Positions 13,497 to 28,200 of a stretch of 64,000 bases of DNA are shown piece by piece. Numbering within the stretch: the stretch's first letter is position 1; every line of letters begins with the position of its first letter. This DNA comes from Brugia malayi. Lineage: Eukaryota; Nematoda; Chromadorea; Rhabditida; Onchocercidae. The notes under the pieces were generated by a model. That model ran no database searches and was not told the origin of the DNA. It was given only the letters and a program-made list of their open reading frames with translations. The stretch is taken from assembly GCF_000002995.4 (NCBI RefSeq), contig NW_025062479.1, positions 22,564,721 through 22,628,720 on the forward strand. The letters are read 5' to 3'. A program made the position numbers and the translations under genes.

Positions 13497-13860
13497 ATAA
13501 AGAAGTACATACCGATTAATTAATCGATTAAAATTAAATTAAAATTTAAAAATAAAGTTTAAAAAACAATTAAATTAACTTATTAGCACAAAAATAGTGT
13601 TGAAAAAAAAATTTAATTGAAACAAATGTAAACTATAAAATGAAAAAAAAAAAAAAAACTTTGAAAAATTTGAAAAAATGATAAAGAAGTGTACAGTGAC
13701 TAATTAGTCGACCAAAATTAAATTAAAATTTAAAATTTAGATTTAAAAAATAATTAAATTAATTTATTAACACAGAAATGGTATTGAAAAAAAAATTCAA
13801 TTGAAACAAATGTAAACTATAAAATGAAAAAAAAAAAAACTTTGAAAATTTTGAAAAAAA
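13497..13860. repeat. Tandem duplication, about 184-nt unit, 2 copies
   Basis: ATAAAGAAGT at 13497 and 13681 begins two diverged copies that share GAAACAAATGTAAACTATAA near their ends. The sequence is non-coding. Confidence 0.8.
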
Positions 13861-14404
13861 AAGAAAGAAAAAGATGCATTAGGAATTTGAAATAGAATAG
13901 AAAATGAAATAGTTGGAATTATTGATTAGATTGAAAATAGTAGAAGGCGAATAAATTGCCAATAATTTGATCTAATAAAATAAAAATAAGTGTTAAAAAA
14001 AAAAAGCGATGAATTCAATTCAAACAAATAATTTAAAATTTAAACTGAAAAAGAATAATTGAATATGTGAAAAAATGATTTTATGATTCGTAAATAAAAT
14101 AATTAATTAATGGAAAAATTCAATAAATGTGCATATTTTGAGTGGAATTAAAAAGAAATACACTTTTTCATTTTTTTTTTTTTTTTAACAGATTGAATTA
14201 TTTATATTTATTGCAAATTCAAACAAATTTGATGCAAAAATTATAAAATAATTTGTAGTTGAAAACTAAATTCCAATTACATATCAGAAGATAATCTGTT
14301 GTAGAAAATTTAAAAATTATGGATTAAAAAAAACAAAATTTTTGCTCTTAAGCAATATAGCAATTATATGAATACTAATTTATGCTAAATTTTTTTTTTT
14401 TATC

Positions 14405-14438
<34 letters not shown>

Positions 14439-14600
14439 AATAAAAAAAGAAAAATCATTTATTGATAGCACTTTTTTCATTCAAAAAAAAAAAAAAAATG
14501 TAAGCATTATGCATAATTTTATCAAAAAAAATTTTTTTGCTTTATTAATCTAAAATACTTTTAATTTTTACAACTGAACAATAAATTCTCGCATAGATTC

Positions 14601-15010
14601 AATTGTAATTTTGATGAATAATTTTTAAGAAATATTCCATTTGATAACATTTTAATCGAGTAATCAAGTAATGAAGTAATTGAGTAATAATTTAAATAAA
14701 AATTAAAAAAAAAAGGGGAAAGTTTTGAGCGTTAATCATTTCTATTCGTACAATTTGAAATGATAATAGATGAACTTTATGGTAGAGTGTAAGTTATGAA
14801 TTAGAATTGTAATTGGTTTGTAATTTTGATTATTAATTTTCAAGAAATGTTCCACTTGAGGACATTTTAATTGAGTAATCGAGTAATCAAGTAATACTTA
14901 ATTTAAATAAAAACTGTAAGAAAAAGAAAGGGAAAGTTTGGAGCGATAATGGATGGACTTATATAATGGATGGTAGAGTGTAAGTTATGAATTAGAATTA
15001 TAATTGGTTA
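14601..15010. repeat. Tandem duplication, about 215-nt unit, 2 copies
   Basis: GTAATTTTGAT at 14605 and 14820 opens two copies containing ACATTTTAATYGAGTAATC and TGGTAGAGTGTAAGTTATGA. The copies are diverged and non-coding. Confidence 0.8.
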
Positions 15011-17007
15011 CTTATTCTCGTAGTACCATTAAAATTTTCGATTTGAATTGTAAACAAAAACTAAATTGAATTTATGATGCATCGATCTATCAATAAAATT
15101 TTGCATTTTATGCTAAAATTAGCATAAAATGAATTACAGTTATTGTTATTGGCATAGTAATGGGTTAACCTTCACAAATACCTTTAAGATCAAACACTTA
15201 TCCAATCTTTCAATCATCTTTTATTCAATATATATTTTAATGGTCAACATTTGCTTATATACCCGTGGGTTATTACTTATTGTAGTCAACAATTATCATT
15301 CAAAAATATAAAAAGGGATTTCATTAATTTTATTTTTAAATTTATAACATTAAAATATTAGAATTATTAATGAATTAATTTGTTCAATAAAAATTTATTT
15401 GTTAAAAAAGGAAAAAGAATAAAAAGCTTATTAAAACAGTATTATATTTTATATCAAATTTGTTTCAATAAATTTTAATCTAATCAAAATTTCATCATTT
15501 TTTCATAATTTTATTTGGATATTTTCTCAAACTTTTCTGTATGAAAAAGAAAAAAATTTGAATCAAATTGAAATAATAATAATTTGTTAAATATTTCAAA
15601 AAATTAATTTCTCGTTTTTTTAAATATTTATTGTTAAATTATAACAAAATTTTCTGTTATTTCGGCTAATAAAATTTTATTTAAAATTAACATTGCAATA
15701 AATTTTTTGTTCTGTATTTTAAATTGAATTAAAATTTATACATTTTTCTTGTTGAAATATTTAAGAAATTAAAAATTTTAGAATTTCAAACATATTTAAA
15801 ATACATTGAAAATTAACTTTTAATAACAAAAAAAGAAAAAAAAAACGAAGAATCATAAATTTTTGTTATAATATTATTGTAAAATTGTTAGAATGATAAT
15901 AAATTATTATTAGAGTTAGAAAAAAAAAAAGAAAATATAAAGAAAGAATTATTTAAGTTATAAAATTCTAATAAATCTAATCGGATAAGTAAGTTATGAG
16001 TTATCATGAAGAATAACGATTATGGGTTGTGTCATAAATGGCACATTTAAGGATAACCACAAAGTAATGGGTTCATTTTTATGTTACCTAAAGGTCAAGG
16101 TAAAAATATCAGTTTGATGAAAAAATTATTTGATTAATTTAAGGAACGAAATAAAATTTTAAATAATATTAATAATAATAATGAGATTAGAAAAAGAAAT
16201 AAATTAATTCTTTGAAAATTTATTATTTTTAATAAATTTTACTAAATTATAAAATTACATTTGACATTAAATAATTCTTAATTTTTATATTTCATTTTAC
16301 TAAATTATTACACCGAGAGCAATAAGTTTAAAAAAAAATCTTTTACATAATCTTTTTTAATTTTTTTTTTTACTTACATCAAGAAAAAAATAATAATTAA
16401 TATTCAACGATTATTATTAATTCTTATTCATAAATTGATTTTTTGTATTTTATTACTGATATGTTAAAATTGATATATCAAAAAAAAAAAAAAAAAGGAA
16501 ATATATGAAGAAAAGAAGAGAGAAAAAAGATAGCAAATAAAAATTAAAATAGTAATTAATGAATTGGCATAAAATATGGCAAATAACTGTAACAGAAAAA
16601 AAAAAAAAATTAATTAATCAATTCGAAATACAAAAAAACGAAAAATGAAAAAATAAGAAAAGAAGAAATATTGTAATGAGTTTAGAGAGAAATTATTTTG
16701 AATGATTTTTAAATGATTATAATATGTAATAAAATAAATTTGATGTAATAATAAATCATTGATATCATTGCAATTTATTATAATTTAAAATGAATTCAAA
16801 ATAAGATTAATTTTGTTTTTTCTTTTTCTTTCACTTTTTTTTTTTTTTTTTATTAGCTAAGCAGTTGTTATGGATAAATAAATAAGCAAATAAAATAAGA
16901 AATTTTAAAAAGAAATAAAAATTGTGATAATACTTTAGCATTTGCTTTCTTTCCCTCTTTCTTGTTTTTTAAATTATTCATTCATTTAGAGATAATAAAA
17001 GAGTATG
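15011..17007. other. AT-rich intergenic DNA
   Basis: No coding exon, RNA gene or transposon end is seen. The frame at 15129-15311 lacks splice or family support. Confidence 0.6.
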
Positions 17008-17167
17008 TGATGATAACAGTAGTGATAATGAATGGTGATAATAGTAGTGATAATGAATAATGATAATAGTGGTGATAATGAATAATGATAATATTAGTGA
17101 TAATGAATGATGATAACGGCAGTGATAATGAATGATGATAACGGTAGTGATAATGAATGGTGATAAA
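17008..17167. repeat. 25-nt minisatellite, 6 copies plus partial
   Basis: Units of the form TGATGATAACGGTAGTGATAATGAA with point changes. The period of exactly 25 nt argues against a coding role for the His/Tyr/Ser-rich minus-strand frame that covers it. Confidence 0.9.
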
Positions 17168-18972
17168 ACAAAAATTAAGATTCACAACTATATAGGCTGC
17201 TATCATTTAATGCAATCCCATAAATTTAGCTGACACAATTAACGATCACAGATAGATCACAGATAGTAGGTATGTATGCGACACTTTGATGACAATTTTG
17301 ATCAGAAAGTTTCCCACCTGCCACAAAAAAAAGAAAAAAAAAAGAGAAATGAATGATTCAATCAAAGATTTTTACATCTCATTGATCATAAATATTAATA
17401 TAATCATTGTCATTTAATTTAAAAAAAAAAAAAACTATTTGAAAAATTAGATTAATGATTTTTAATCATAAAAATTTTATACTTTTTTTTTATTATCATA
17501 CATAATTAATTACAATTAATTCTTAAAAGTAATCAATTTATAAATTACAATTATTTTTAAAAAAAAAAAATAATAATTAAAAAAAAAAATAGAAAGCAGC
17601 GTGTATTAAGCAGAAAATCAGTGTTTAAGAAAAATTAATCATTTCTGAAAAGAAAAATGTAAAAAAACAAAAAACAGAAAAAAAACAAAAAGAAAAATGG
17701 TATTGATTTTTTTTAGAAAATTATCACTCAATTATTTCAAAATAATGTTTTATTTGTTTTAAAAAAAAAGAGAAAAAAAAAATTTGATCAAATAATTTCT
17801 AACCAAGAAAAAAAAAATCGAAAAACAATTAGTATTACTTATTTTTATTTAAAAAAATCAATAATATCTGATTGATATTTTTTAACTTCATCAAATGTAT
17901 GTTATTTAAATATATTAATGATAATTATAATTTTTTTCAAAAGCAAAAAAAAAAAAAGGCATTTGAATAAATTTTGTGAAATTATTTATTTATTTATTTA
18001 TTTGTTTATTTTTTGTTCCAATAAACTAAACTATGAATAATTGAGTATGAAATTGTATGAATTAATTAATTTTAACAAAAATATTATATATGAAAATTAT
18101 TTATGGAAAAATTATTAAAAGAAAAAAAAAAAAAAAGAAAGGAAGAAGCTAAGCACTTGAAGTGTTAGTTAAATGCTAAATGAACTTTTATTGATGAGAG
18201 AAAGAGTTGTTAAGCTAAACAAGTATTGCTTTTTCTTTCATTTTTCATTTTTTTTTTTTTTTTTTCTCTTAACAATATGCTAAGTGATGATGAAAATGAA
18301 AATTGAAAATTTAAAAAAGAGAGAGAGAGAGAGAGAAAATTTTTTAAAAGAAAGAAAAAGTGAAAAGAAATTTTGAAGATTATAAATTATACAATTGAGA
18401 ATTTAAATTTTCTTTCAAACTAAAAAGTTTCATTCATTTTGTAAATGTCAACATTGAAACTTACATCATTTATTTATTATTTTACACAGACAACTAGCAA
18501 AAACGAAAAGAAAAAAATGAAAAATTTTTTTAAAATGAAAAAACAGAAAAAAAAAAATGAAAATTTGTGAAAAAGACTTGAAAAAAAAAAAAATTAAGCA
18601 TAAAACAATGCGTTTGTTTTTTTTCTTTTTTTTTTCTCCCATTTAACATTAAATTAATTATTAATCATTTTAAAGAAAAAATTTGATTAAAATTTTGAAT
18701 TCGTTAATTTATTAAAGAGTTTTTACATTTTTCTTTTCTTTTCTGATATTTAATGAATATATTAAAAAAGTTTTATAATAATCAAAACAGAATAAAAAAT
18801 AAAAAAGTATCAATTAAATTAGATAGTAAAGTATGATTAAATGACAATGTTTCGCTTTGAAGAAAAAAAAAATTTTTTTTTTTTAATTCAAAAAAATAAT
18901 CCACAAATTTTAAAAAGTTTTTATACCTTCTAATAATAAAAGAGTAAAATAGAAGAAATAAAAAGAAGAATA
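17168..18972. other. AT-rich intergenic DNA
   Basis: Homopolymer-rich, with a (GA)n tract near 18317-18336. Nothing else is recognised. Confidence 0.6.
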
Positions 18973-19236
18973 ATGAAAAAAACTTTCATAGGTGACCCTT
19001 TTGTTATAAAAGGTCACGATATCAACGAAGAGGTCAACATAATGCTAATGCTGCTACTTAGTTTAGATGAAACATATGAAAATAATTTTTATATCGAAAA
19101 AACTCCATCCACATATAAAGAATTTCAAAAATTGAAAAACCAAATATTTAGCACAGAGAAAGAGGGAGAGAGGAAGAAAAGAGAGAGAACAAAAGAGAAA
19201 ATAAAAGACTGGCGCTATTGTCACATTATGAGATAA
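18973..19236 (+). pseudogene. Possible relic of a Copia-type gag (UBN2-like) domain
   Basis: An 87-codon frame with a non-low-complexity middle: INEEVNIMLMLLLSLDETYE, followed by a Thr/Tyr/Glu-rich helix-like segment. The pattern of an acidic turn, then LLLSL, then a D/P-x-S/T-Y-E motif about 12 residues on, resembles the UBN2 gag segment of Copia LTR retrotransposons. No protease, integrase, reverse transcriptase or LTRs are visible nearby, and the C-terminal part becomes a Lys/Glu-rich run. If the resemblance is real, this is a fragment. Chance similarity in AT-rich DNA is the main alternative. Confidence 0.2.
18992..19017. repeat. Short inverted repeat GTGACC...GGTCAC
   Basis: GTGACC-C-TTTT, a GTTAT loop, then AAAAGGTCAC: a 10-bp stem with one bulged C. 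It also holds two GGTCA half-sites of the type bound by nuclear receptors, in inverted orientation. It lies at the start of the possible gag relic. Confidence 0.6.
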
Positions 19237-22200
19237 GCATACTAATTATGTAAACATAAGTATTAAGTTTTTGCATAAACAATGAAAAAGTTTGCAAAAT
19301 GAAAATGAATGAATTTAATGTTTTTAGTTAGAAATAATTATTATTTATTTATCATTTTACATTCTTTTCATTTCAAAATTTCAATGAATGAATGCAAAAA
19401 AGGTCATCAATTTGAGGAAATGACTAATGGTCAACATTTAAATAACTCATCACTCATTGATGGTTATTTTTCGGCTCGTTTTTTTTTCTTTCCTTGCATA
19501 TTTCTTAGCGACAATTTGGCGCCATCTATAATGATTGAAGAGAAAAACAAAAATGGATGGCTCCTGTCTGAGCTGAGCTAAGCTAAGCTGAGTCTTAATA
19601 ATAATAATAATAGTAAAAAATTGTTAGATAATTTGGGAGTGATGATAAAAAATTATTGATGATAAAATTTAAAGTGGTTTTTTGCAGCTTTGAAAGATGG
19701 AAGAAAAAGAAAAAAAGAGGAAACGAAAGGGATTAGAAAGATATTTACTTATCGTTTTTTTTTTTTCATTAATTTTTTTTTTCATTAAATAAGCAGAAAT
19801 TTCATTGTGAATTTTTATTTTCATGCATAAATGTACAAATATGATAATTCTAAAAATTTATTTTTAATAATTAAATCAGTCATTATTATCATAAATATCA
19901 AATAATGCGTTAAATCTGCTAGATTACTAAGCAAATATTACGTAAACAAATGTTTCATTTTCACTTTCACGTTAATTTCACGTAAAATTCATTTTTACGT
20001 CACTTTTAATAAGATGTTATTAATGATATGATTACTCAAAAAAAAAGGAATAAGAATGTAATTTGTTTTAATTTTTTTTTTTTTTTTTTGCAAAATTGAG
20101 AAATTGATATTTTAAAAATAAACATAGAAAGGAAAAAGTTAGTCTATATAAATCCATTAGGGTATTTAGAAGTATTAGTTTATTTTTCATTTCAATTTTT
20201 AAAATTTCATCAAAATTGTCTATTGTTCATATTTCTTTTATTTTTTCTTTGTTTTTTTTTTTGGAAATATAAAATTTGAAAGCCATAATGATGAAATTTT
20301 AAATATTCAATGATTGATGAAAAGTAAAAAATGGAGGAAAAATAAGCAAAATGATTTATTACGAGAAAAATTGAAAATGATGCAATTTTGAGGCAAAATT
20401 TTCTTTTTGAGAAAGAAAAATTAATCGAATCAGATTAGATTAAATTAAATTAAGTTAAAATGGCTAATGGTTAATTTTATGGTTCCCCTGAAAATTAATT
20501 TGCATATCAAAGTAATATTAAAATATTAAAGTGCAATGCTAATCTGTGATAAGTTTGATTGATAATTCAATTTAATAATTGTAAAAAAAAAAAACTAGAA
20601 GATAATTTAATTCAATTTTAAAAAAGCATTTTCATTAAAAAATTTTGAAAGGTAATTCCATTTAAAAAAAAATCTGCTTAATAAAAGGTTTTAAATTGGT
20701 TAGGGAAATTTTTTAATTTTTATTTTAAGGCTGTAATTTTTATTTAAAACTTATTTTTATTTCAAGGCTTTAAATAATCTGTAATTTGAACCTTCAATTT
20801 AAGCTATTAGACGGAAACCACTATGATGACAAAATAGTTTATTTAGAGAAATAATATTGGTAATGAATAACTGATATACTTAATAAACAAACTAGTGTTT
20901 ATTTATTTGTTTCTGTTAGTCAGAAAATTAAACTTAAGCAAAATTAATGCTTTATTGATTGATTTTATTTAAAATAAATAAATAAATAAATCAACAATCA
21001 TTGATTTCCTTACCGTATTAAAATAAGATTAGTCTTCATATTAGTAATCTAAATGCAACAAATAAAGTTTGTACAAAAGATTAAAGGTCAGATAGCTTAT
21101 CACTTTCCTTCCTTCCTTATAATTTTATGCAAATTAACTTCATCGATATTATATGAAAAGTATACTTTATTCATAATTTTTTATTATAATACAATTGAAT
21201 AATTACTTAAAGTTAATGTTTTATTTGATGACAACCTTATTTACTTATTATTTCACTTACTTTTCCTATTTTTACTGATGGAATTTACTGTTTTTAAATT
21301 TAATATCTTACGAGAAATAAGTAATATAATTGAATGATGAATAGAAATAAGTAAAAAAAAAAAGAAATAAAAATTAGCTTTTTGTCTATGAAATAATGAA
21401 TCCTTTATTTTTTAATTAAATAAGTCAAATAATTCCTAAAAAAAATAATATAAATGAATATAACAGTTTATTCTATTACTATTTAAGTTAAATTTTCTCA
21501 TTTTTTTATTTACTAATGTTATTATTCTTGTATATTTAAAAATTTAAAAGTTAGCATAGAGTTGATTATAAAATATTCCATTGGGAAAAATTCTTTCTTT
21601 TCTTTTTCTTTTTTTTTTTTTTGTTTCAAATACATTTTTTTTTTTTTAGTTTAATTTCAAAATTTCGACAAATTCTTTGAGCTGACTAAAAATTTCAATA
21701 AAACAATGTGAGGAATAAACAATGTATAAATAAAAAAATGAACAAAAAAAAAAAAAATTTAGCAATAAATTAAAGATATTAATGATATCTATGTAAACTC
21801 TAATCATTTCAATTTTTTTTTTTTTTTTTTTAAAATAAATTTTAAATAAATATGAAAAGATGGACAAAAAAAAAAAATTTAACATTAAATTAAAGATATT
21901 AATGATATCTGTGTAAACTCTAATCATTCCATTTTTTTTTTTAAAAAATAAACTTTTAAAAAAAAAGAAAAGATAAAAAAAAAAAAAAAAAAAAAAACAA
22001 TTACAAGATATTTGATTTGCATTGAAATATATGATAAAATATTATCAATCATTAAGCTAAATTAAAAATAAATAATTGCTAAAATGAAACATTAAACGGT
22101 ATGCTAGCACTTAAATTATCATTTATGCATATTTTTGATTTATTTATGATTGCTTGTGACGAAGTATACTTAATGGATTGATTCATTATTGTATGATAAT

Positions 22201-25200
22201 TAGTTGACGCTCCATGGATGAAATGAAAAAAGGATATCCGACAATAGGTGTGCAATTATTAGTGAAAGGTAAATGATATATGGTAAATGGATAAATAAAG
22301 AGACATTGAACGGTGTAAATATTGGTGACAATTTTAAATCCCACCCAAACAAAGAGAGTTTTAATTTTTGATTTTGATTATTAATTATTGTTTAATTTTA
22401 AATTACACTAGCATCATTTATTTATTGAGAGATGAAAGAAGTAATTCTCGAAATAATATAAACAATATTATTAGACTTTGTTTTTTAAATCATTGCAAAT
22501 GCATTCAAATATTTCTGTTAATGATAACAACAATTATTTATCTTTTAATTAAATTATTTTCACATTTGAATTTTGAATTAATTTCGTGAAAAAAAAAAGA
22601 GAGGTAATAGTAAAATTATAAATAATAGAATTCTGGATTAATTTTTTTGAAGAAAATAATAAAATAATAAGAAAAGCTAAGAAAAAAGATTATAATTTTT
22701 GATGTTTAATTGTTAATTATAAGTGATAATATTTAGTTGTTATCATTTACTATTAAACTGATAATTTTATAATTTGAGTTGGTTAATAGTAGAATTCAAT
22801 TTTATTTTGCGTAATAATTATTTATGATTGAAAAAATAGAAATTTTCAGCTAAATATTGTTGCTTTTTTAAAGATTGAGTGATTGCTGCCAGTTTTTAAT
22901 ACTCAAAAATAGTTTAAAAACAAAATTAAATAAATTTATGAAATTTTAAAATTTGACAGAAATTATCAATAAATTTATTTCGAAGAAAGAAAGAAAAAAA
23001 CTAATTTAGCATATTTATTTAAGTCAAATTTAGCATATTTATTGCGAAGAATAAAAACGTAATTAAATTTTATTGTATTTCGGAAAATTAAAATTTTTTT
23101 GAATAATTTTCAAATAAAAAATTTTATTAGTTAACTTTTTTATAAACAATAAAAGTGGAATGAAAGAGAAAAAAATTATTTGCTGGCGTAATTGTCCCTT
23201 CAAAGTATACTTTCTGTCAATAATATATTGTAAAAAGTTCCTCTTTCATTACATTTCATATTTACTTATAACTTTTGTTTAATAAGTATTAAAATTTAAA
23301 TTTCATTCATATCATTTTTCTAATATATTTCTATCAATTATATCCAATTGTGATAAACAAAAATGAATTTAAATAAATTTAAAAAAATTTTTGAACAAAT
23401 CAAAAAAACAAACTTAGAAAAAATAATGAACATGACTTGATTAGCAATTAATTTAAATCAAATATCAAATGAAAAGTAGCAAAAGTAAACTAAAATTTAT
23501 CTTTAGTCGATGTGCATTTAGTTTTTGTCACAATTGTTTGTTCATTTATCATAGCTGCTAATTTTTTTATCAGTTCTGATTAAAAGATTTGGAAGGATCA
23601 AAGATTATGAAAATAAATGCAATTTGAAAATTTAAAAAATTGATGGTTTCAAGAAAGTTAGCAACTTTATAGGATAAAGAATGCATATACGATAATTTAT
23701 TTAATAAGTTTGTGCTCAATTCTGACTTTTTGATAAATAACCAACGAGCATTTGAAACATTCAATAAACAAAATCGATTTGAAATTATCATTTAGTATTG
23801 AAAAAAAAAAAAAAATTTATCAATAGCAATTTAAAAATAAATTTTTTAAAAGTTATTTAAAAAAAAATAATAACTGAATACTTTATTTGACTAACATTAA
23901 ATTTGATAAAAAACTAGTAAAAAAGTGTTGAAGCAATGTAAATCAATGGCACTTTCAGTTATCGTACGTAAGTTTTTCATTTTATGATATCTGATTAGGC
24001 GTACGTGTCTTACGTCGACTTATAATCAAATTAAGGATAAAATTACTTATGATTGAACGCAAGCATATTTTTACAACGATGATCTAATTAGAGATGCTGG
24101 CCAGGTCAAACTATGACCAATATTTCCCGTAATACCGAGATATCCTGATTGGAAGAAAACACCACATAATTTCAGATTTGCATTTTGTTTTATCATTTAT
24201 CAGTATCATCATGTGATTATATCAGTCTGCTATTGTTGTCCATTTATTCATTTTATCAAATTTATTCGAGAGAAAAATTTCTGTCAATAAATAAACCATT
24301 GATATTTTCAGAATATAACTTCGAACTTACATTAATAGCTGCGATTATCACCGTGTAATCATTTCAATTATTATTAAATTTATATTTTGATTATTATTCA
24401 ATTATAATCACTTTCTTACTATTTTATATATTATTTTCTCGCTGCTATTTTAATTACATTAATTTGTTGCATAATCAATAGATCAATTTTATCAATAGCA
24501 TTTCGTAGCTATTTTATTTTTCAATGCCTTACGATTATTTTGATTCATTATCACTTTATGATAATTTCAATTATTATCTTCTACAAATTGAACCATTATC
24601 ATTTTATGATCATTTTAATCAGATTGAATCGTTGATTATATGACAAATAATCGAAAACATTACTGATATCTCTGACTTAGTAGCAGCAATCGTCTAAAAT
24701 TTCTTTTTATTTACAGAAAAAATTGATTGAAATCAACATACTTTATCATAGAACAAAGGCAATGCAAAGATTTTAAAAATTTTCATATCAATAATTTTTA
24801 TTTGTTTACATGTTTAGATGGGCGCTTTTGTCAATAAATGAAAGGGAATCACTGCAAAATCATTCTGATTCTGTCTAAATTGTAATTTTAAAAACAAAAA
24901 ATATTTGTTTCAATTATTTATGTTGCTATAATCATTTCTCATCATTTCCCACAGTTTTTTCATATATAATTAAATTTTTTAAACTAAATTTTCATATAAT
25001 TAAAATTAATTAGTCTATTGTATAAGCAAAAAGCAAACCTAATGCAAGCTAAATTTGTTCAAATGACAAATTTTTTTATTGTCATTTCAATTTGAAATTT
25101 TTAAAATTAGAAAGAGATGAGCGTATTTCATAGAAATGACACCGCTAAGAATAGCGGTCGAGAGTCATCAGTAAATTTGTAATTTTAAATCTTACATTTG

Positions 25201-28200
25201 TTATGATTATTTACGATGATATTTATAAACTGTAGCAAAATAATTGCAAGTAAAAAAAAAAAATGTGAGAAAATCTTAATTAGTTTAAATTCCAACTGAA
25301 AATGCTGTTTAATTACTCATTGACACATTTAAGTTAGCAGCAACTTTAACGACTTTATTTAAAAGTGAAATTAAATTCTTCTGGGAAATAATTTTAATTA
25401 CTTAATTCATTTGTTTTTTGAATGAATAATTTATTTAATTGTACATTTTCGATATGCAATCTTTTCTGCAACAATTACAACAATGATAATAAAATAAGAA
25501 GAAACAATATTTCAACAATACTTTAATTACCTGGATACCTTAATACTTTAATTTATATAATATTCTGCAAGGATACTAATTTTTTGATAACTTTTATGAT
25601 TGATATATTCTTTAAATGATCAATTTGCAATGCAAATTTCTTTAATTAAGAAATGCCAATGATCTATAATAAAGGTAAGAGAGAATTACTGATAAAAAAG
25701 AAGCAAAAATAGAGCACTGAGAAATTCCACCCATATAACATTCATTTCTTCGAGAATATTTTCCTGAAAAAAATTTTTAGAAATAAAAATTTTATTGTAA
25801 CTTTATGCTTCTCACTGTAAAATTGATTGATTTAAACTGTCAGTGAGGGAAATTTCAAATTATAAGGAAGAAATTTTTGTAAAATCAAATATAAAATAAA
25901 CAATCCTGCAACTAATTCAGGCCTTTCTTTATTTTTTACCTGTTCTACTATTATTATAGGTATTTAATTACAAGATGAATAGAGGTATTCGTAATAGCAA
26001 TATGAATTATATGCTATGTGGCTAAAAATAAGAATGATAAAATGGCAATTGATTTCCTGAAATAAAATTTTATTAATTATTCTAAAATATGTTTTAAAAA
26101 AAGAAATTATTCTAGAAAAATAGCAAATATAATAAAAAATGATTTTTTATTTTCTTTTCCTTTTTTTAAAGTAATATTCGGCAAAACGCATCCGAAAAAT
26201 GTTCCTTTTGTTTTCCCTGAAAGATAAATATGACAATAGGTAATAAAAAATTATTCCTTTAATTAGGCAGGTAATCAGACAGATACTTTACTTACGATAT
26301 GATTAATAAATATCGTTATAAGTAATGTTGTGATAAGTTAATAAGTAAGAAAGAGACAAAAAAAGATGAAAAGAAAAGGGATCAAATAATAGTGTCAACT
26401 TCTGTCAACTGTGTCAACTTTTGCTATTATTTAGAACAAAGAAAAGAATGGTATCAACTTTAATAGATGCATTTGTTAAATTGCCTTTTATTTCAAAAAA
26501 ATTTTATTAAATTGAAGGAAAAGTGACAGAACCCTTAAAAAGTAAAAAAAGTTTTATTGATTAATTTTGTTGTTTGACAATTTGAGGAACAAATTATGAG
26601 GCTATAATGCTAATTAATTATTTTGCTACATCAATAATACGTTGAGCAAAATAAAAGAAAGGCAAATAAGAATTTCGTCTACAATAAGTTTATCATATAC
26701 AATTTGTAGTATTCTTAGTTTTCTTGATGCCAAATCCACTATATCTCTCAAATTTGTCAACACTTAATTACATTCGCTCATCAACTAAATTAGTAAAATT
26801 GGATTTTATTAATATTTTCAAATTGAATTATTTCTCTCACACTTTACTTGTAGCTAATATATAATTTTATGGGCTTAAAATTAGAATTTGACATGAAATG
26901 AATTTGTAAAATAGTAAATTCCCAGGGAACAATAAAAGTGTTAATTAATCGTCAGTTTACATCAAATATGAACATTTCAAACTCATCACAAAATTTAATT
27001 GCTAATTCTCATTGGTTCAATTTTCATCTTCGTAATAATAACAATAATAATAATATAAATAATAATAATGACAATAATAATAACAAAAAAGTAAATGAAA
27101 AATGTTTCCTTTATTTTTTCAGTTTTGATTTCCTTTATTTCCTTTTATTTTTCGTTTGAGTGATTATAATTTCATTGCAATATTTTAATCAAACATTAAA
27201 CTTTTACAAAATTATTTAACAATTAAAATATCTTTGATGATGCTTTCCTGCTGCTCAAATAATAGTTAATAATCATTTTATTTTCGGATAAATTTGAAAT
27301 AATTTTGGAATCGAAATGAAGGCAAAAAGAAAAAGAAAGAATTCACTGATTCAAATCAATAATTTCAACTATTATATTTCAAATTTATGAAGAGTAATAA
27401 AATAAAATGCAAAGAAATTGTGATTAAAGATAAAATAAAAACTGCTAATTAGCTAATTAGTCGTTCACTTTTACTCTTTCTTTTCCCTCTTTTATAATTT
27501 TGCAATGTTGGAAATTAATGATTTCAACACGAGAAGAGCACTAATTAGGAACATAATTTCAGATATTTCAATAGAAAGAAATAAAAAAAAATTTTCAATT
27601 GTCGCTTATTATGAATTATCATTTCTTACCTTTATATTACCTGGATTACTCGTTTTCTTTGATTATCACATCATTTCTAGCATTATAAAATACAACACTT
27701 TTCTGAATTGAAATTTTAATTTGCAAAAATATCAAAAATTTTCACTTTTTTTGTTTGAAAAAAAAAATAAAATAAAAAAATGAAAGCAACTTTTTTGTTT
27801 GAAGAAAAAATTTTTTTTCTTAGTTAACGGGTAATTGTACCTGAAATAATGGGTAAATGAATAATGTATTTTAAACAATAGAAATTGGGTAATATTTGAA
27901 ATGTTGGATAGCATTTACAAGTAAGGTTTTAGAAATTATTATATGTGTATTTACTGATAATCTAACTGATTAAATAAATTATAACCAATAATTAAAGATT
28001 GATTAATGATCGATCAGCTGAGAGATTTGGAGGTTAAATACGTAACTTTATGAAACATCTCAACGAATACTCGTAAAACACGTGGATTTTTATTCTTGGC
28101 TAATTAAATCACTCATACATTTTCAATAATTCGGAAAGCAATCGATTATCATTGTGTTGTCTGATATTTGTTTTGAATGTCAAATTTGAAATATGACAGT

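Noticed and set aside
16982..17206. His/Tyr/Ser-rich minus-strand frame
   Set aside because: Produced by a 25-nt tandem repeat; a period not divisible by three.
21646..21927. Internally duplicated hydrophobic minus-strand frame
   Set aside because: The repeat is a 120-nt non-coding duplication with poly-A tracts.
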